This document shows, piece by piece, positions 45,701-56,598 of a stretch of 64,000 bases of DNA. Below the pieces are notes generated by a model. The model saw only the letters and a list, made by a program, of their open reading frames with translations, made no database searches and had not been told where the DNA came from. Positions within the stretch are counted from its first letter, which is position 1. Each line of letters opens with the position of its first letter. Origin of the DNA: Anaeramoeba flamelloides. Lineage: Eukaryota > Metamonada > Anaeramoebidae. The position numbers and the translations under genes were made by a program. The stretch is taken from the NCBI GenBank assembly GCA_027625915.1, contig JANTQA010000012.1, forward strand, positions 10,378,501 to 10,442,500. The letters run 5' to 3'.

Positions 45701-46277
45701 CAATTTTCAAAAAATCAATTTATTCTTAAAGAAAACTTATTTCTAAATCATTTGTTTAAAATTTTCGTTTTTGAAATTTATTTTTGAATTTTAATATTAA
45801 TATTATGATTTTTATGTTGTTTTAAATTATTTTTTTTTTTTTTTTTTAATTAAAAATAGCCAAGCAAATCAATGTAAACTTAAAATTGCACTTTATTCCG
45901 CAGAGCTTGGGAAATATGATAAAGCCATTTTGATATATGAAAAATTAGCAACTGAATCTTTAGGAAATAATTTATCAAAATGGTCGGCGAAGGAATACTT
46001 TCTAAAGGCAGGTATATTATATTTATGTGCGGGTGATGTTGTTTCTGCAAGAAAGGGGTATGAACGATATCAAGAATTGGATTTAACTTTTAAAAGCCAA
46101 ACAGAAAGTATATTCCTAAATAATCTCATTAGTTGCAATGAGGTATGTGATGTAATGAAGTTTACAAAAATAGTTTGTAATTATGACAGATCATCAAAAC
46201 TAGATTCTTGGGAAGTGTCCATGCTATTAAAAATTAAAAAACAACTGAAAGAAAATGAGGAATCTATTATGATATAA
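42703..46277 (+). CDS. Alpha-SNAP (NSF attachment protein), three exons
   Basis: Alpha-SNAP binds spent SNARE complexes and recruits the ATPase NSF to take them apart. Exons 42703-42850, 45351-45651 and 45860-46277 join to 289 codons ending TAA; the family is about 290-295 residues. Exon 1 ends FKMSKK plus T, and exon 2 opens GG, rebuilding the conserved Trp of FKMSKKWEEAATSF (FKMAKNWSAAGNAF in animals). Exon 2 carries YQASTYLIKAAECYRK and AAKCFKDIAEIYEKD; exon 3 carries QANQCKLKIALYSAELGKYD, KWSAKEYFLKAGILYLC and SWEVSMLLKIKKQL. These are the successive TPR-like helical pairs of SNAPs. The donor of intron 2 is GTTTGG, weaker than the usual GTAA. The C-terminal SIMI has Met where animal alpha-SNAP has its NSF-activating Leu. 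Intron 1 (2500 bp) is packed with repeats. Confidence 0.93.
42985..43425 (+). repeat. Worn copy of the 475-bp dispersed repeat, in alpha-SNAP intron 1
   Basis: Blocks CCAAGGCAACA, AAATCAATTTTGAAAGGTAA, GATCCTTCATTTTTA, AATAATAGAACTTT and GGTTTCTTTGATCG follow the order seen at 14837-15310, with many changes. It ends GGGTTATTTTGACAACA. Confidence 0.6.
43605..44163. repeat. 560-bp near-perfect foldback (inverted repeat) in alpha-SNAP intron 1
   Basis: The first arm starts TTAAGGTTTACAATCCCTGA and contains TTGGTTCTTCGCTGATCGGT and ATGGATTTTAATAGTGGTTC. The second arm reads the same backwards on the other strand, with GAACCACTATTAAAATCCAT, ACCGATCAGCGAAGAACCAA-like sequence and TCAGGGATTATAAACCTTAA. 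The arms are about 230 bp each around an AT-rich centre. In transcript the intron could fold into a very long hairpin. The same element, with an insertion, is at 1056-2098. Confidence 0.85.
44650..44833. repeat. Inverted repeat of about 180 bp near the end of alpha-SNAP intron 1
   Basis: TTTTTCAATATTTTCCCTTTCAC at about 44654 is mirrored by GTGAAAGGGAAAATATTGAAA at about 44801. The loop of some 100 bp contains smaller pairings (ATTGTTTCGAAGG; TTCCTTGGCCTTT-like). This suggests another MITE; I see no target duplication. Confidence 0.6.
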
Positions 46278-47170
46278 CCCAATTTGTCTTTGTTGTTTAT
46301 TAATCTTTTTTCAAAAAATAATAATTCTTTTGTGAATTGAATAATTTTTAAAAATATTTTAATAAGCTATTTCCAATAAAGTGGGGCAAATTTATTTTAA
46401 AATATATCTTTAAAACTCAATCTTCAAAAAAGTATTTAAACACCCAAAATCATTAACCGTCTTTAGATTCTTGATAATAATTCAATTTGTTTCTTAGTAT
46501 TACATTACATAAATAAAAGATATTAAATTTTCTCATCTGGATTTTATCTGATGTTTTTTTGGGGTTAAAATTGGTTTTTAGTATTTTCTTTTTGATTGAA
46601 AAAACTGTTTTCATAACTTGTTTAATCTCAACACAAATTATCAAATAGAATTGAAAACATATAACTACATTTTATTGTTTAATAAATCGTTTATACCCTT
46701 TCCATATTTTCAGTTTTTTATTGAAATAGGTTGTAATTTGTTTTCATCAAAAAAAGTGCTATTTTTTTTATTTTTTCATTTTTTGGAAATATTTCATCCA
46801 ACATATTTTGAAATAAATAACTTAGTCATTTATATAATTTGTATTATTATTAAAATTAATTTGATATTATCAATTAATGAATACTTTTACTAACAAAGAT
46901 GATTTTTTATTAAATGTTAAAAAAAATTTCCCACTTTTTTGGAAATACCTTATATTCTTCTGAAGGGAGTAGCTACACCATAATACATGATAAAAATTTG
47001 AGAGAGATGAGATAATATTATTTTATTTTAACCGCATGTGATCATAGATTCTCTAAAAATTTATTATAAAAAAATATTTTTTATTTTTTTTTAGTAATGT
47101 TCAACAATAAAAAAAAAGAGAATATATTGATAAAATAGTTTTGATTTTTTTTTTTTTATTAATAAACTTA

Positions 47171-47688
47171 ATTCCAAAATTTTGGGACAATTTAAAGAGT
47201 CGAAAGAATAACAATACTCATACTTTAAATTCAATTTGAAAATTACTTGATTTTAAAAACCATTTCATTTTTTGTCTTTTTTTTTTTTGTTTTCGTTTTG
47301 TTTTTTTCGGGTTACAAAATCCGTTTAGTTAGATCTGGAATTTTTTTTTCGATGGCTGATAGATGGTTACAGTTGAGTTACTTAAATTAAAAAAACACAT
47401 ATAATTGGTCCATTGTATCTTATCATTTGATGGATCAACAATTGTTGGTGTAATTTTAACAAATTTACCAATACATTTTTTGTTCAGCTCGTTTAATCAT
47501 TTTGGACATACAGATTTTTTATTATTTTGTTTTATATTGTAATATCTTATTTTGACGAAAAGGATTACTTATAAAAATATTAATACTATGTTACTTAAAT
47601 ATGATTTTATATTACACTTGGAAAAATAGAATAAATTGAGTTTTGGTTTTCCTATTTTTGATTTTAGATATTTCCAAATTTTTGGAAT
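47171..47688 (-). mobile_element. 516-518-bp element with terminal inverted repeats, copy 2
   Basis: Ends ATTCCAAAATTTTGGGACA and CAAATTTTTGGAAT match those of copy 1 at 26009. The internal sequence matches in reverse orientation, for example TTGATGGATCAACAATTGTT against the ATTGATCGATCAAATG block. It is moderately diverged from copy 1 and has no coding capacity. Confidence 0.7.
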
Positions 47689-48724
47689 CATGTTTAGTTT
47701 TTTTTTTTTGGGAGATGTTAATTTTAGATTCTTAGAATAAAATGTATAGCTATTTTGTGGTTTAAAATTTGATAAAATATTATCTTATTCAGTTCTCCAA
47801 TTACACCAAATCCAACTATTTAAAATCCCAACAAGTAATGTTTTGAGATATTTATTATTTTTTGGAATCCTTCTAGCAATTTAAGCCCCATTTATGTTTC
47901 TTTTTATGATTCTCTCGATTATAATGTTGTTGTTCATTTTAAAGAAAATCCATTAATCCCAAATGTCACTGATAAAAAAATATTTCTAATTGGTTTTTGT
48001 TGTCATGATTAAAAAAATTCAAAAATGATGAAAAAATAAAAAAAATAAAAAATGAAAAAATTAAATGCCACAATAGAATGTTGAGATAAGGACAAAAGAT
48101 AAGTCATTCAACATTTGAAACACTATTTTAACAAATTTAACTATATTCTATTGTGAAAATTTCTTTTAGACTTTGATCAAAAAATTAAAAAATCGAATAA
48201 ATGAAGTACTTTAAATAATAAAAATCAATGAGTTACCAAAGTAAAAAATGTTATTTTCTGATCTTTTTCAAAATTACCAAAAAAGTGAAAAATTTTCCTT
48301 AACCGTGATTACTCACTTAAATTCTTCGAACCTTTCAAATATGTTTGATCTCTACAGTTCGTAAAAATAATTCATTCATCAATTTAAATCAAAAACATAA
48401 CCAAAACCGAAAATCTAAAGAAAAAAAACTTTCTAATTAATTAATCCTCTCATTCACTTTATTCAATAAAATATAACTACTATTATTTTCCAATTAAAAA
48501 ATGAAAATTTTTTAGTTCACATTCTCCAAAATATTTTTCGAGTTTAATAGTTGAAGAAAATCCAAAGATCTTTATGAAAATTGTTTAGAAAGGATATTTT
48601 TAGACAACAAATTAAACTTCCTTACTTGACTCAAAGACTGAATTTTTTCTCTTCAAATTTGATTGTAACAGGAATAATTAATATTCTATTTGGAAATCGA
48701 AATAAAAATTTTCATTTATTATAG

Positions 48725-49200
48725 TGATCAAAATAATGCGTTCACAACAACTATAATCCGTGTTTCAAAATATTATCCGTGCTTTTTTTTATTCTTGTAC
48801 CAATGTAACATCCAATCTACTACCAAATAGTATACCTGAGCCCAAATCAATTTTGAAAGTAAAGGTCTGGTTATTTTCAGTAAAATTTAAATTATTCAAG
48901 CAAATAGTTGAAAATTTTCGATAATATTCTCAATTTTTTTGAAATTTTTTGTTTTTTTTATGATTAAAAATTTCTTTCAAAAATTAACTCTATTTTTTTG
49001 AGACAAATTCTGCAATTTGATCCCTTCATTTTTAGAATTTCTTTTTAAATAATAGAACTTTAAGAAACCATTACCATATTTTTTTAGGGTTTATTATTGG
49101 TTTCTTTGATTGGTTAATGTATAGGTTTTCTATAACAAAAAAACACGCTTTTTATTTTGAAACATGCATTAAATTTTTTTGCACCCTTTATTTTGACGAC
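48725..49200 (+). repeat. 475-bp dispersed repeat, second well-preserved copy
   Basis: It begins TGATCAAAATAATGCGTTCA and ends CCCTTTATTTTGACGAC, and follows the copy at 14837 closely from end to end. It lies about 200 bp upstream of the ataxin-2 reading frame, so it may sit in or near that promoter. Confidence 0.8.
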
Positions 49201-49427
49201 AGTAATTGAAAAATAACAGTAGAAAAAAAAATAATAATTCTTCCATTTGTTTACAAACAAATATCCAAAAGAATAAACAAAACAATTTCAGGTTTGTCAA
49301 AAAATAATCTTACTCAATTTATTCAAAGAAAACTACAAAAGAATATTATATAAATTTTTGCTTTCTCCAAATCATTTTTTTTTATTGTTTTAAAAATTTT
49401 GCTTTTTAATGACGAATTCTGCATTAA

Positions 49428-51919
49428 AAAGAAAGTTCACAAAGATTAAACTTTTTGTTTTCAAATTTGGTTGGATACTTTGTGAATGTAAAAACAAACG
49501 AAGGATCAGAATATGAAGGGATCCTTTCTTCTCTAAATCTTAAAAGTAAAAATTTCCAATTGGCAAGATCAAGGTTGATTGCGCACCCAGAATTATTACA
49601 AAACGACATTTGCCCACTACCAAACAAGGGCCTATTTAAAATCTCATTAAAGAATTTGGTTTCTTTAAAAGCGGTGTCTGTAAATTTTGATCTCAAGAAA
49701 ACAAAAACAAATAGAAACAAAAATTCAAAATTTGCAATTGATTCAAGGATTTCTTCTGGTCAATTGGGGCAAGAAAGAGAATTGGAAAAGTGGAAACCAG
49801 AACAATCCTTGGAAGAATCTAAATTATCAAACCCATCAACACTTGAGTGGGATTTAGGGTATTCAAGCGAAGAAGAGGGGCAAAGCAAAGAGCACAACAA
49901 GAGAAACCAGAAACAAACAAAAACATACAACAAGCATTGGAACCAATTTGAGACCAATAAGCAACTGTTTGGCGTTAATAGTGAATACAATGAAGAGGAA
50001 TACACAAGCAAACTAAGTGTAAATTCCAAAAAAAGACAAAAAGCAAATAAGCTCGCACAAGAAATCCAAACAGAAAATAAAAAAAAAACAAACAATTCGA
50101 AGAAAAAAACATTAACTGAAGAAGAGTTATTTAGCTCAGTAGTGAGGCCCAATCAAGTGGAGGGAAACGAAAAAGAAAGGGAAACAAAAAATAGAACAAC
50201 CAGAAAAGAAGAGAGGGATCATAATCGCAAAAATAAAAAAAAAACTAACGAATCCACCAACTCTAAAAAAAAACACACAAAGACACATCAAAAAAAGCCC
50301 AAAGTTCGAACAAAATCAAAATTTTCAAAAAGCCCAAATTCAAACCAGGACAATGATCGAACCAACTCGAATCGACCAAATGACAAAATTAAAAAAATTA
50401 ACAAAAAAATAGAGAATCTCCCAATTCCACAAAATATTCAAGAAACAGAAACCAAACAACTTTTGAAAAATCTTCTTCTTCAGAAAATCAAAGATACGAA
50501 TCCAATTCGCGTTATAATAGGAACCACAAAAATAGAGACAAATTTAATCACAATTATGACAATAACAACAAAAGCCATAATAATAATTTTGACAAAGCAA
50601 ACTTTTCAAAGCCCTACAACAAAGTGCTTTTTAAAAAAGAAACAATCGAGAAAAATGAAAGGTTGCATTTCAAAAAAACAAAAAATTCCCAAAACAGAGA
50701 AAAGGGCAACAGAGAGGACAACTACCAAACCAACCCAATTAAAAATAAAAGATTTTTTGGCAAAAGCAAATCCCAAATTGAAAAAGAAAATTATGTTAAA
50801 AAACAACAAATGTTTGTTCGGGATTTGAAACACTCGGGAAAAAAATCAATCACAAACTCCCTTTCAAAAAAAAATACGAATAATAACCAAAAACATAATT
50901 CAAATTCTAATAACACTAACAACGCCAACAACAACAGCGGTCGAAGCAGTAATAATAATAATTATAATAATCATAATGACACTCATAATAATGTAAGAGG
51001 AAGAAATAAAAATTACCATAACCACAATGGAAGGAATCAAAAAACGGATGGTAGGAGGGATAAAAAAGCAATGTCACCAATCTCCAAAAATAATGATAAT
51101 ACAAAGTATCACCCTTCAAACAAATTCCAATCGAATAATGACAATTATAACCAAAAAAATCATTATAATTCAAGATCAAAAAATTTAAACCATGGCAACC
51201 GAAATTTGGATTCCTCTCTTCAAAAAATTGGTAACATTAAAAAAAATAAAAAAAAAATCGAAACCTTAAGGAAAAAATTGTTAACAATAACAAATATAAA
51301 TGACTATTTCTGTACATTAATGGAAACAATAGTTCTTAAAAATCCAAAAAAAACTTCAATGTATTGGCCAGAACCGGATTACACAAACCAATATCAATCG
51401 CCATATGATATTAACTACCATCAAAACCCACAGCAGGATCCTTATTATTTAAATAACCAAAATATGGAAATACAAATGAATTATATACAACAACAGCAGC
51501 AGCAGCAGCAAATGCAACAACCCCAGCAAACACAACAACAACAGCAAACACAAATGCAACAGCAACAGCAACAACTGTCTGAAATGGGAATTCAAACAAT
51601 ACAGCCAATGTATGGTTACCAAATGCAAGCTCAGCAACAAATACCAATGGAAATGGGAATGGGGATAATGCCAATGGATAGTCAAATGTATTACAACCAT
51701 GTGAACCCAATGCAATACCCAATGCAATACCAACAAATGCCAACGTTGCACCAGCAGCAAAATTACGATTTTCAACAATATAACCAATACGAAGAATATA
51801 TGGACCCAAACCAAATGATGATGAACAAAATGATGGATCGATACCCCACTCAAGATATGGGCTACCAAAATTACAGTAGCAATGGACCAAACAATAATTA
51901 TAATAATGGAATGAATTAA
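49428..51919 (+). CDS. Ataxin-2 homologue (Lsm + LsmAD + N/Q-rich tail), frame changes at an A7 tract
   Basis: Ataxin-2/Pbp1 proteins bind RNA and poly(A)-binding protein and act in translation, stress granules and clock control. The first frame carries an Lsm fold (LVGYFVNVKTNEGSEYEGIL). An LsmAD domain follows (SGQLGQERELEKWKPEQSL; HWNQFETNKQLFGVNSEYNE; YTSKLSV...ANKLAQEI). It stays sensible until about 50400. The frame one base back then takes over at the A7 run 50402-50408 (KINKK then NRESPNSTKYSRNRN) and continues to TAA 51919, with Asn-rich, RG/NH-rich and Q/M-rich prion-like segments. One extra A would fuse both, about 820 residues. I see no PAM2 motif. The start is unresolved: the frame has no ATG between the stop at 49425 and the Lsm domain, while an ATG at 49409 lies in another frame, so either an upstream exon or another base error is needed. 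Confidence 0.85.
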
Positions 51920-52231
51920 TTGCAAATATTTCACATTGTTTTTTTTTTATTTTTATTTATTTTTAGATTAGATTATTTATTCATTCGTAGAGATGGGATA
52001 TATTTAATATTTATTGATTTTTTTTTTTTTTTTTTTATAAAATTTCCCATTTGTCCTTTTATTTTAAAAAATAAAATATTTAAAAATCAATTTATTAATT
52101 AATTTATATATTTAGAGAAAGGAGTAATTATTGAAAATTTATCAAAATAAAAAAAAGAAAAGAAGAAAAATAATTATAATATAAAAAATAATAATACCCA
52201 TTGTATGAAATTGGCCAAGTTTAAAACATGT

Positions 52232-52345
52232 ACACTGTCGTTAGTTTTTGTTTTAATTCAAGAAATCAAAAGAAAAGTTCTAAATTTTCTTTTGATTTCT
52301 TAAAATTAAAAAAAAAAAAAAAAAAAAAATGACATATCCCAGAAT
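52232..52345. repeat. Hairpin repeat, diverged member of the GTGCCTAG family
   Basis: CACTGTCGTTAGTTTTTGTT is followed by arms TTTAATTCAAGAAATCAAAA and TTTTGATTTCTTAAAATTAA, an A-rich run of about 20, then ACATATCCCAGAATTC. The structure matches 26669-26791, but the terminal motif is worn. Confidence 0.5.
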
Positions 52346-53365
52346 TCAAAAATAATCAGAAAAATACATGATATCATTGAATTATTTTAAATTTTGGATT
52401 ATATCACGAAATTTCCAACTTTAACCTTTTAAAATTGTTCAACAAACAATTCTTTTTTCATTTTTATTTATTTTTTTGAATATTTTTATTTTTCTGGATG
52501 AGAGATAGTTTAGAAAAATATTTTTTTTTTCTTATCGAAATGAACTTTATTTCAATTAATATTATATAAATGTATATTCACATTTTAGTAAAAAGAAAAT
52601 TAGAATGATTATGATCTAAATTTTTGTAATAAATATTTTCTATTTTTTTGTAAAATTGTAAAATAAGGTTATAATTCCATTTTTTTTACTCTTTCTTTGA
52701 TAAAATGAAATACATGAATTCACAATTTTCAATTTTTTTAATAAATATTCAAGTTGAAAGATATTTTTCCCATAGAATTGTTATCAGTTTATTTTGAATC
52801 TTTTTTTTTTAAGCACATAAACTATTTCAAATTTTATCAAAGGCAAAAAATAGATATTAATAATCAATTGATCTTTGTTATTTTTTAAGATTTCAAAGAT
52901 TTTGTTTTTTCAACATTTTCTAATTTCTGAAATGATTTATTTATATCTAAAAAATATCCTAAAAAATCTTTACTCCTTCAAATATACATGTTTATAAAAT
53001 AATCACAAATCTTATTAAATCTATTTTACTGATTTTATACTTGAGGTAAAATAATTTATTAAAAATCGAAGAAAATTAAGTATTCTGAGATATAATACAA
53101 GAAATTAAAATATTTTTTTCAATAGTAAGAATTTTTGAAATTGGGTATTGTTGTAACTTTTTTCTTCCTTATTTCAGATTTTATTTCTAATATCTTCTAT
53201 GAATTGCTATTTTTTTTATTTGAATTCTTGAAATTTAGAAGCCTTTGTGTTTTTTTTTAATATTTTTTTTATTGATAAATTCGAATAAAAGTTCTCAATT
53301 TTTTTTAGTTCAATTTCCTTCTTTTACATGATGATCAAAGTTTTCTTATTGGAAATTTTTTTACC

Positions 53366-53808
53366 TTACCGTTGTGAAAAAAAAGTGAAACTGGAAAAAA
53401 AGTGAAACATAGGTTTTTAATTGGGAACATTACTGAACATTAAAAGTAAAATCAATAAAAAGAAGAAACCAATTAACTTCAAATAATAATCCATTATATT
53501 ATTTTCAATCAATCCAACAAATCCAATTTAAATCAACTTGATTTATCGAAATCCAATTATTCGTAATTTTGGAGATCTCAAAAATAGTCAATTTTTTGAA
53601 CAAATTTTTTATAATTGATCAATCAAAGAAAAACCCTATTAAACAATAGGATTAAAAAAACTGTTATTGTGGCGAATACTTCATTTTGTCTTTATTTATT
53701 TATTTATTCTTTTTTTAATTGATCTTGCTTTGAATTTTCAGGAATTTTCCCAATTAAAAACCTATGTTTCACTTTTTTTCCAGTTTCACTTTTTTTCCAC
53801 AACGGTTA
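53366..53808. mobile_element. 437-bp MITE with about 60-bp terminal inverted repeats and TTA target duplication
   Basis: The element is 53369-53805. The left end CCGTTGTGAAAAAAAAGTGA and the right end, read outward-in, CCGTTGTGGAAAAAAAGTGA continue as matching sequence through CATAGGTTTTTAATTGGGAA, with almost no difference over about 60 bp. TTA flanks it on both sides (53366-53368 and 53806-53808). Three-base TWA targets are typical of PIF/Harbinger elements (family knowledge). It has no transposase frame. The near-identity of the ends suggests recent insertion. Confidence 0.85.
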
Positions 53809-55094
53809 GCTTTGAGAGAAAGAATTTTAATAGATTAAATCCAAATAAAAATTGTAAATAACTAGCATTTCGAGATGTTCTGTTTTAAAACTTAAGGTGA
53901 TCAAATTGTATCAAATAGAAAATCAACTAAAAAATTTTTAATATTTTTAGGCTTTTAAAAGTATTTTGTGAAATTTTGAATCCTATGAACTTTTTATTGT
54001 TTATTATATTTTTTTCGTGTTGAAAAGATATATTATTTTTTTTTGTTTATTCGGTTTTTTTTTGTTATTGAGATCTCTTTCAAACTTGATTTTTTTTTAT
54101 TCAATTTTTTTTCAAAGAGATCCAATGTAATTTTTTTTTTTGTTATTTGAATTTTTTCTACCAAAAAAAGAGCAATTCAAAATACCCGTTTAAATATGTA
54201 GCCGCTCCTTGAGTATGGAGAAATTTTATGACAATTAACCAGACCCTTAAAGAAGATTAAAATAAAAGCCAAAACTTTTTAATATACTTGAAATGTGGGG
54301 TTCACGAAGGATTCTTATTTCAGCCATGTATATAATAAAAAGTGACTAAAAAAAACAACAGAGAGAATAAATAATTATCTATATATTAGGTAACCTTTTA
54401 TTTAAAAGAATGATAGGAATAATAAAAAGAAAAAGAAATGAAAATTTTTTAATAATTACATACAGATAACATTCGAAAAAGTTTATTCAACACTTTTTTA
54501 ACACACTAATCTTTCTACTATTAAACAGTTCCAATCTAATTTTTTAATATAATTTTTTAAAGAATACCAGATACGAGAATTATCCTGGAAACGATTTCTA
54601 ATTGCAGATATTCGGGAAATTGTAATTTAATTTCAAATAAACTCAATCAAATTCTTTTTATAAATAACCAAATATTTTATGAAGATAGTAATAAACCAAC
54701 CTAAAATTCATTAAATTCGTGTGTATCTGGAATACTTCGATAATTGTTTGATAGTATAATGGATCAACTTATTTTGAAAAACAAGATGATATTAAGGACG
54801 ACCTTTGCAATTCAAATTCAAAGATTTATGTGTTTTTATCCTGGTTTGGTTGTTGGTAAATCTCTCAAAGTTTTTTCCAGAGAGATCTAAGAAGTAAAAA
54901 ATGACAAATTTTTACAAAAAATGTCTGAATTTTCCTTTGTCGTATCTCAAAATGACAAAGAAGGTTGGCAAAAATCGAATTTTTGAGAAAATAAGTTTTT
55001 ATGTCATTTTTTAAAACCCTTACAAATTAGTGTGGGCTTTCTATGACTTTTTTTTTGATTTGTGAGTTAAGATGAGAAGGTTTTAAAAAATGAC

Positions 55095-55945
55095 ATAGAA
55101 GGTCAAAAATTAGAAAAGAGAAAAATTTTGGATGAAAAAGTTTGTTGTTTCACAATTATGACATTTTTTGACTAATGTCTTGGATAATTGTATTGGTATT
55201 GGATCAAATCCACCAAAATCCACATTTCCAAAAATTGAAAGATCATTTTTTCTCCACATACTCAATATTTTTTTTTTTAATAAAAAAAACTGACTAATTT
55301 TGGCAAATATTATTTCGAAAAGATCCTTGAATGCAAAAATCTTCAAAACCTTTCCCACACAACCTCAACCGAATTTATATTGATACAACAAATTGGGTTT
55401 TGAGAGAAAGGATCCAAATAAAAAAAATTTTATCAAAAAAGTACCAAAAAAATGTGAAGTGCGTTTGGCATGGATCATATTGTTCCAAAACCAATTCTGG
55501 GGGATACTCTCCTCTTAGTCATGGTGGGGAGATTTATTCAAGGAAAAACAACAAGAACCAAACAAAAAACAAGAGAAACCCTCAGCCTCTTTGTCGTGAA
55601 TTAATCTGATTTACGAATTACTAGAACAATTCAAGGAACCCAACATTCAAAAATCCTAACAATGTAATCTTCGAAAGTTAGAGTTGTTTATTGAGAAGTG
55701 TTTTTTCAAGATCTTCAATTTTTCGTGCAAGAAACTAGTGGTGATTTTTCTTTTTCATTTTCACGTTCCTTAACAAGGTGTTCGAGTTCACGTATCTCAA
55801 AATTTCTTTTTGATTTTTCATTAAAAAAATGACTTAAAATGATTTTTTGAACCAAATTGGAGAATATTTTAAAGATCATGCTTTCATAATGTAAAAGAGA
55901 TTGGAGTATATTGTGTTTGAGACAAATTGTTGAATTGCAAACATA
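55095..55945. repeat. Long dispersed repeat, copy 2
   Basis: It aligns block by block with 11160-12240 without the MITE found there. This copy is less AT-rich, and part of it stays open as a 92-codon frame (55331-55609; KCVWHGSYCSKTNSGGYSPL). The other copy does not keep that frame, so I treat it as transposon debris of unknown type. Confidence 0.5.
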
Positions 55946-56598
55946 GTCGTTAATAGAGATTTGCTATTAATTTGGAAAATGATATTTTTATTCTTGTTTT
56001 TTTGATGAACGGAATTCTGTTTTGAACAAGTGTAATTTCATTAATCGCCATTCCAAAAAGTGGTTAGTTGGAATAAAAAAAGTTTGATTCTTAAAAAAAA
56101 GAAATTATTAAGTAATTATAAAAGATGAAACAGCAATTTTCCTAATATTAATTACAATTAAAAAACTTGCCACGGTTTATTATTATGTCAGGTATTTTTT
56201 TCAATACTCTCACTGTTATTTTCCAATCAAACTATATAAATTATTTTTAAAAGTTACAAAAAATAGTTTACATATAATTTGTCAAAAAAATAACAAGATC
56301 TTCATAGAGTCAATGAACAAGAGTTATTTCTAACAACAAATTGAGCTATGTTCATTATTGAAATATGAGATAAAATTTTAATGAAATTAAAATTGAATTT
56401 GCCAATAATCTTACCCATAAATAAAAATTAGGTTAATTTTGAGAGTAAATCTAAAACCTGAGTGGATAAAAGGTTTTGGAATAACAAAAAACCCACACAC
56501 ATCTCTGGACAGGATATTGTTCAGAATGTTTTTGCTTCTTTAAAAAATGGACTCTCATCTAATTATAGAACCATTTTTTTCAAAAAACAGATCATTTA

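Larger units (their letters stand above)
46278..49427. other. Gene-free stretch between alpha-SNAP and ataxin-2
   Basis: It holds the second full 516-bp element (47171-47688) and the second good copy of the 475-bp repeat (48725-49200). The remainder is AT-rich with homopolymers and no frame of interest. The 5' start of the ataxin-2 gene must lie at its right edge. Confidence 0.55.
51920..56598. other. Gene-free stretch between ataxin-2 and the BEACH gene
   Basis: It contains a hairpin repeat (52232-52345), a young MITE (53369-53805), a perfect 18-bp inverted pair (55001-55018 and 55079-55096) and the second copy of the long dispersed repeat (55095-55945). The frames at 55110 (-) and 55331 (+) lie within that repeat and are not preserved in its other copy. 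Confidence 0.55.

Noticed and set aside
51411-51934. Two minus-strand frames of about 160 codons, very hydrophobic
   Set aside because: They are antisense to the Q/M-rich tail of ataxin-2; complement of CAA/CAG and ATG codons gives Leu/Val/Ala/His-rich shadows.
55331-55609. 92-codon frame with W, C and H residues
   Set aside because: Lies inside a dispersed repeat whose second copy does not keep the frame; not annotated as a host gene.
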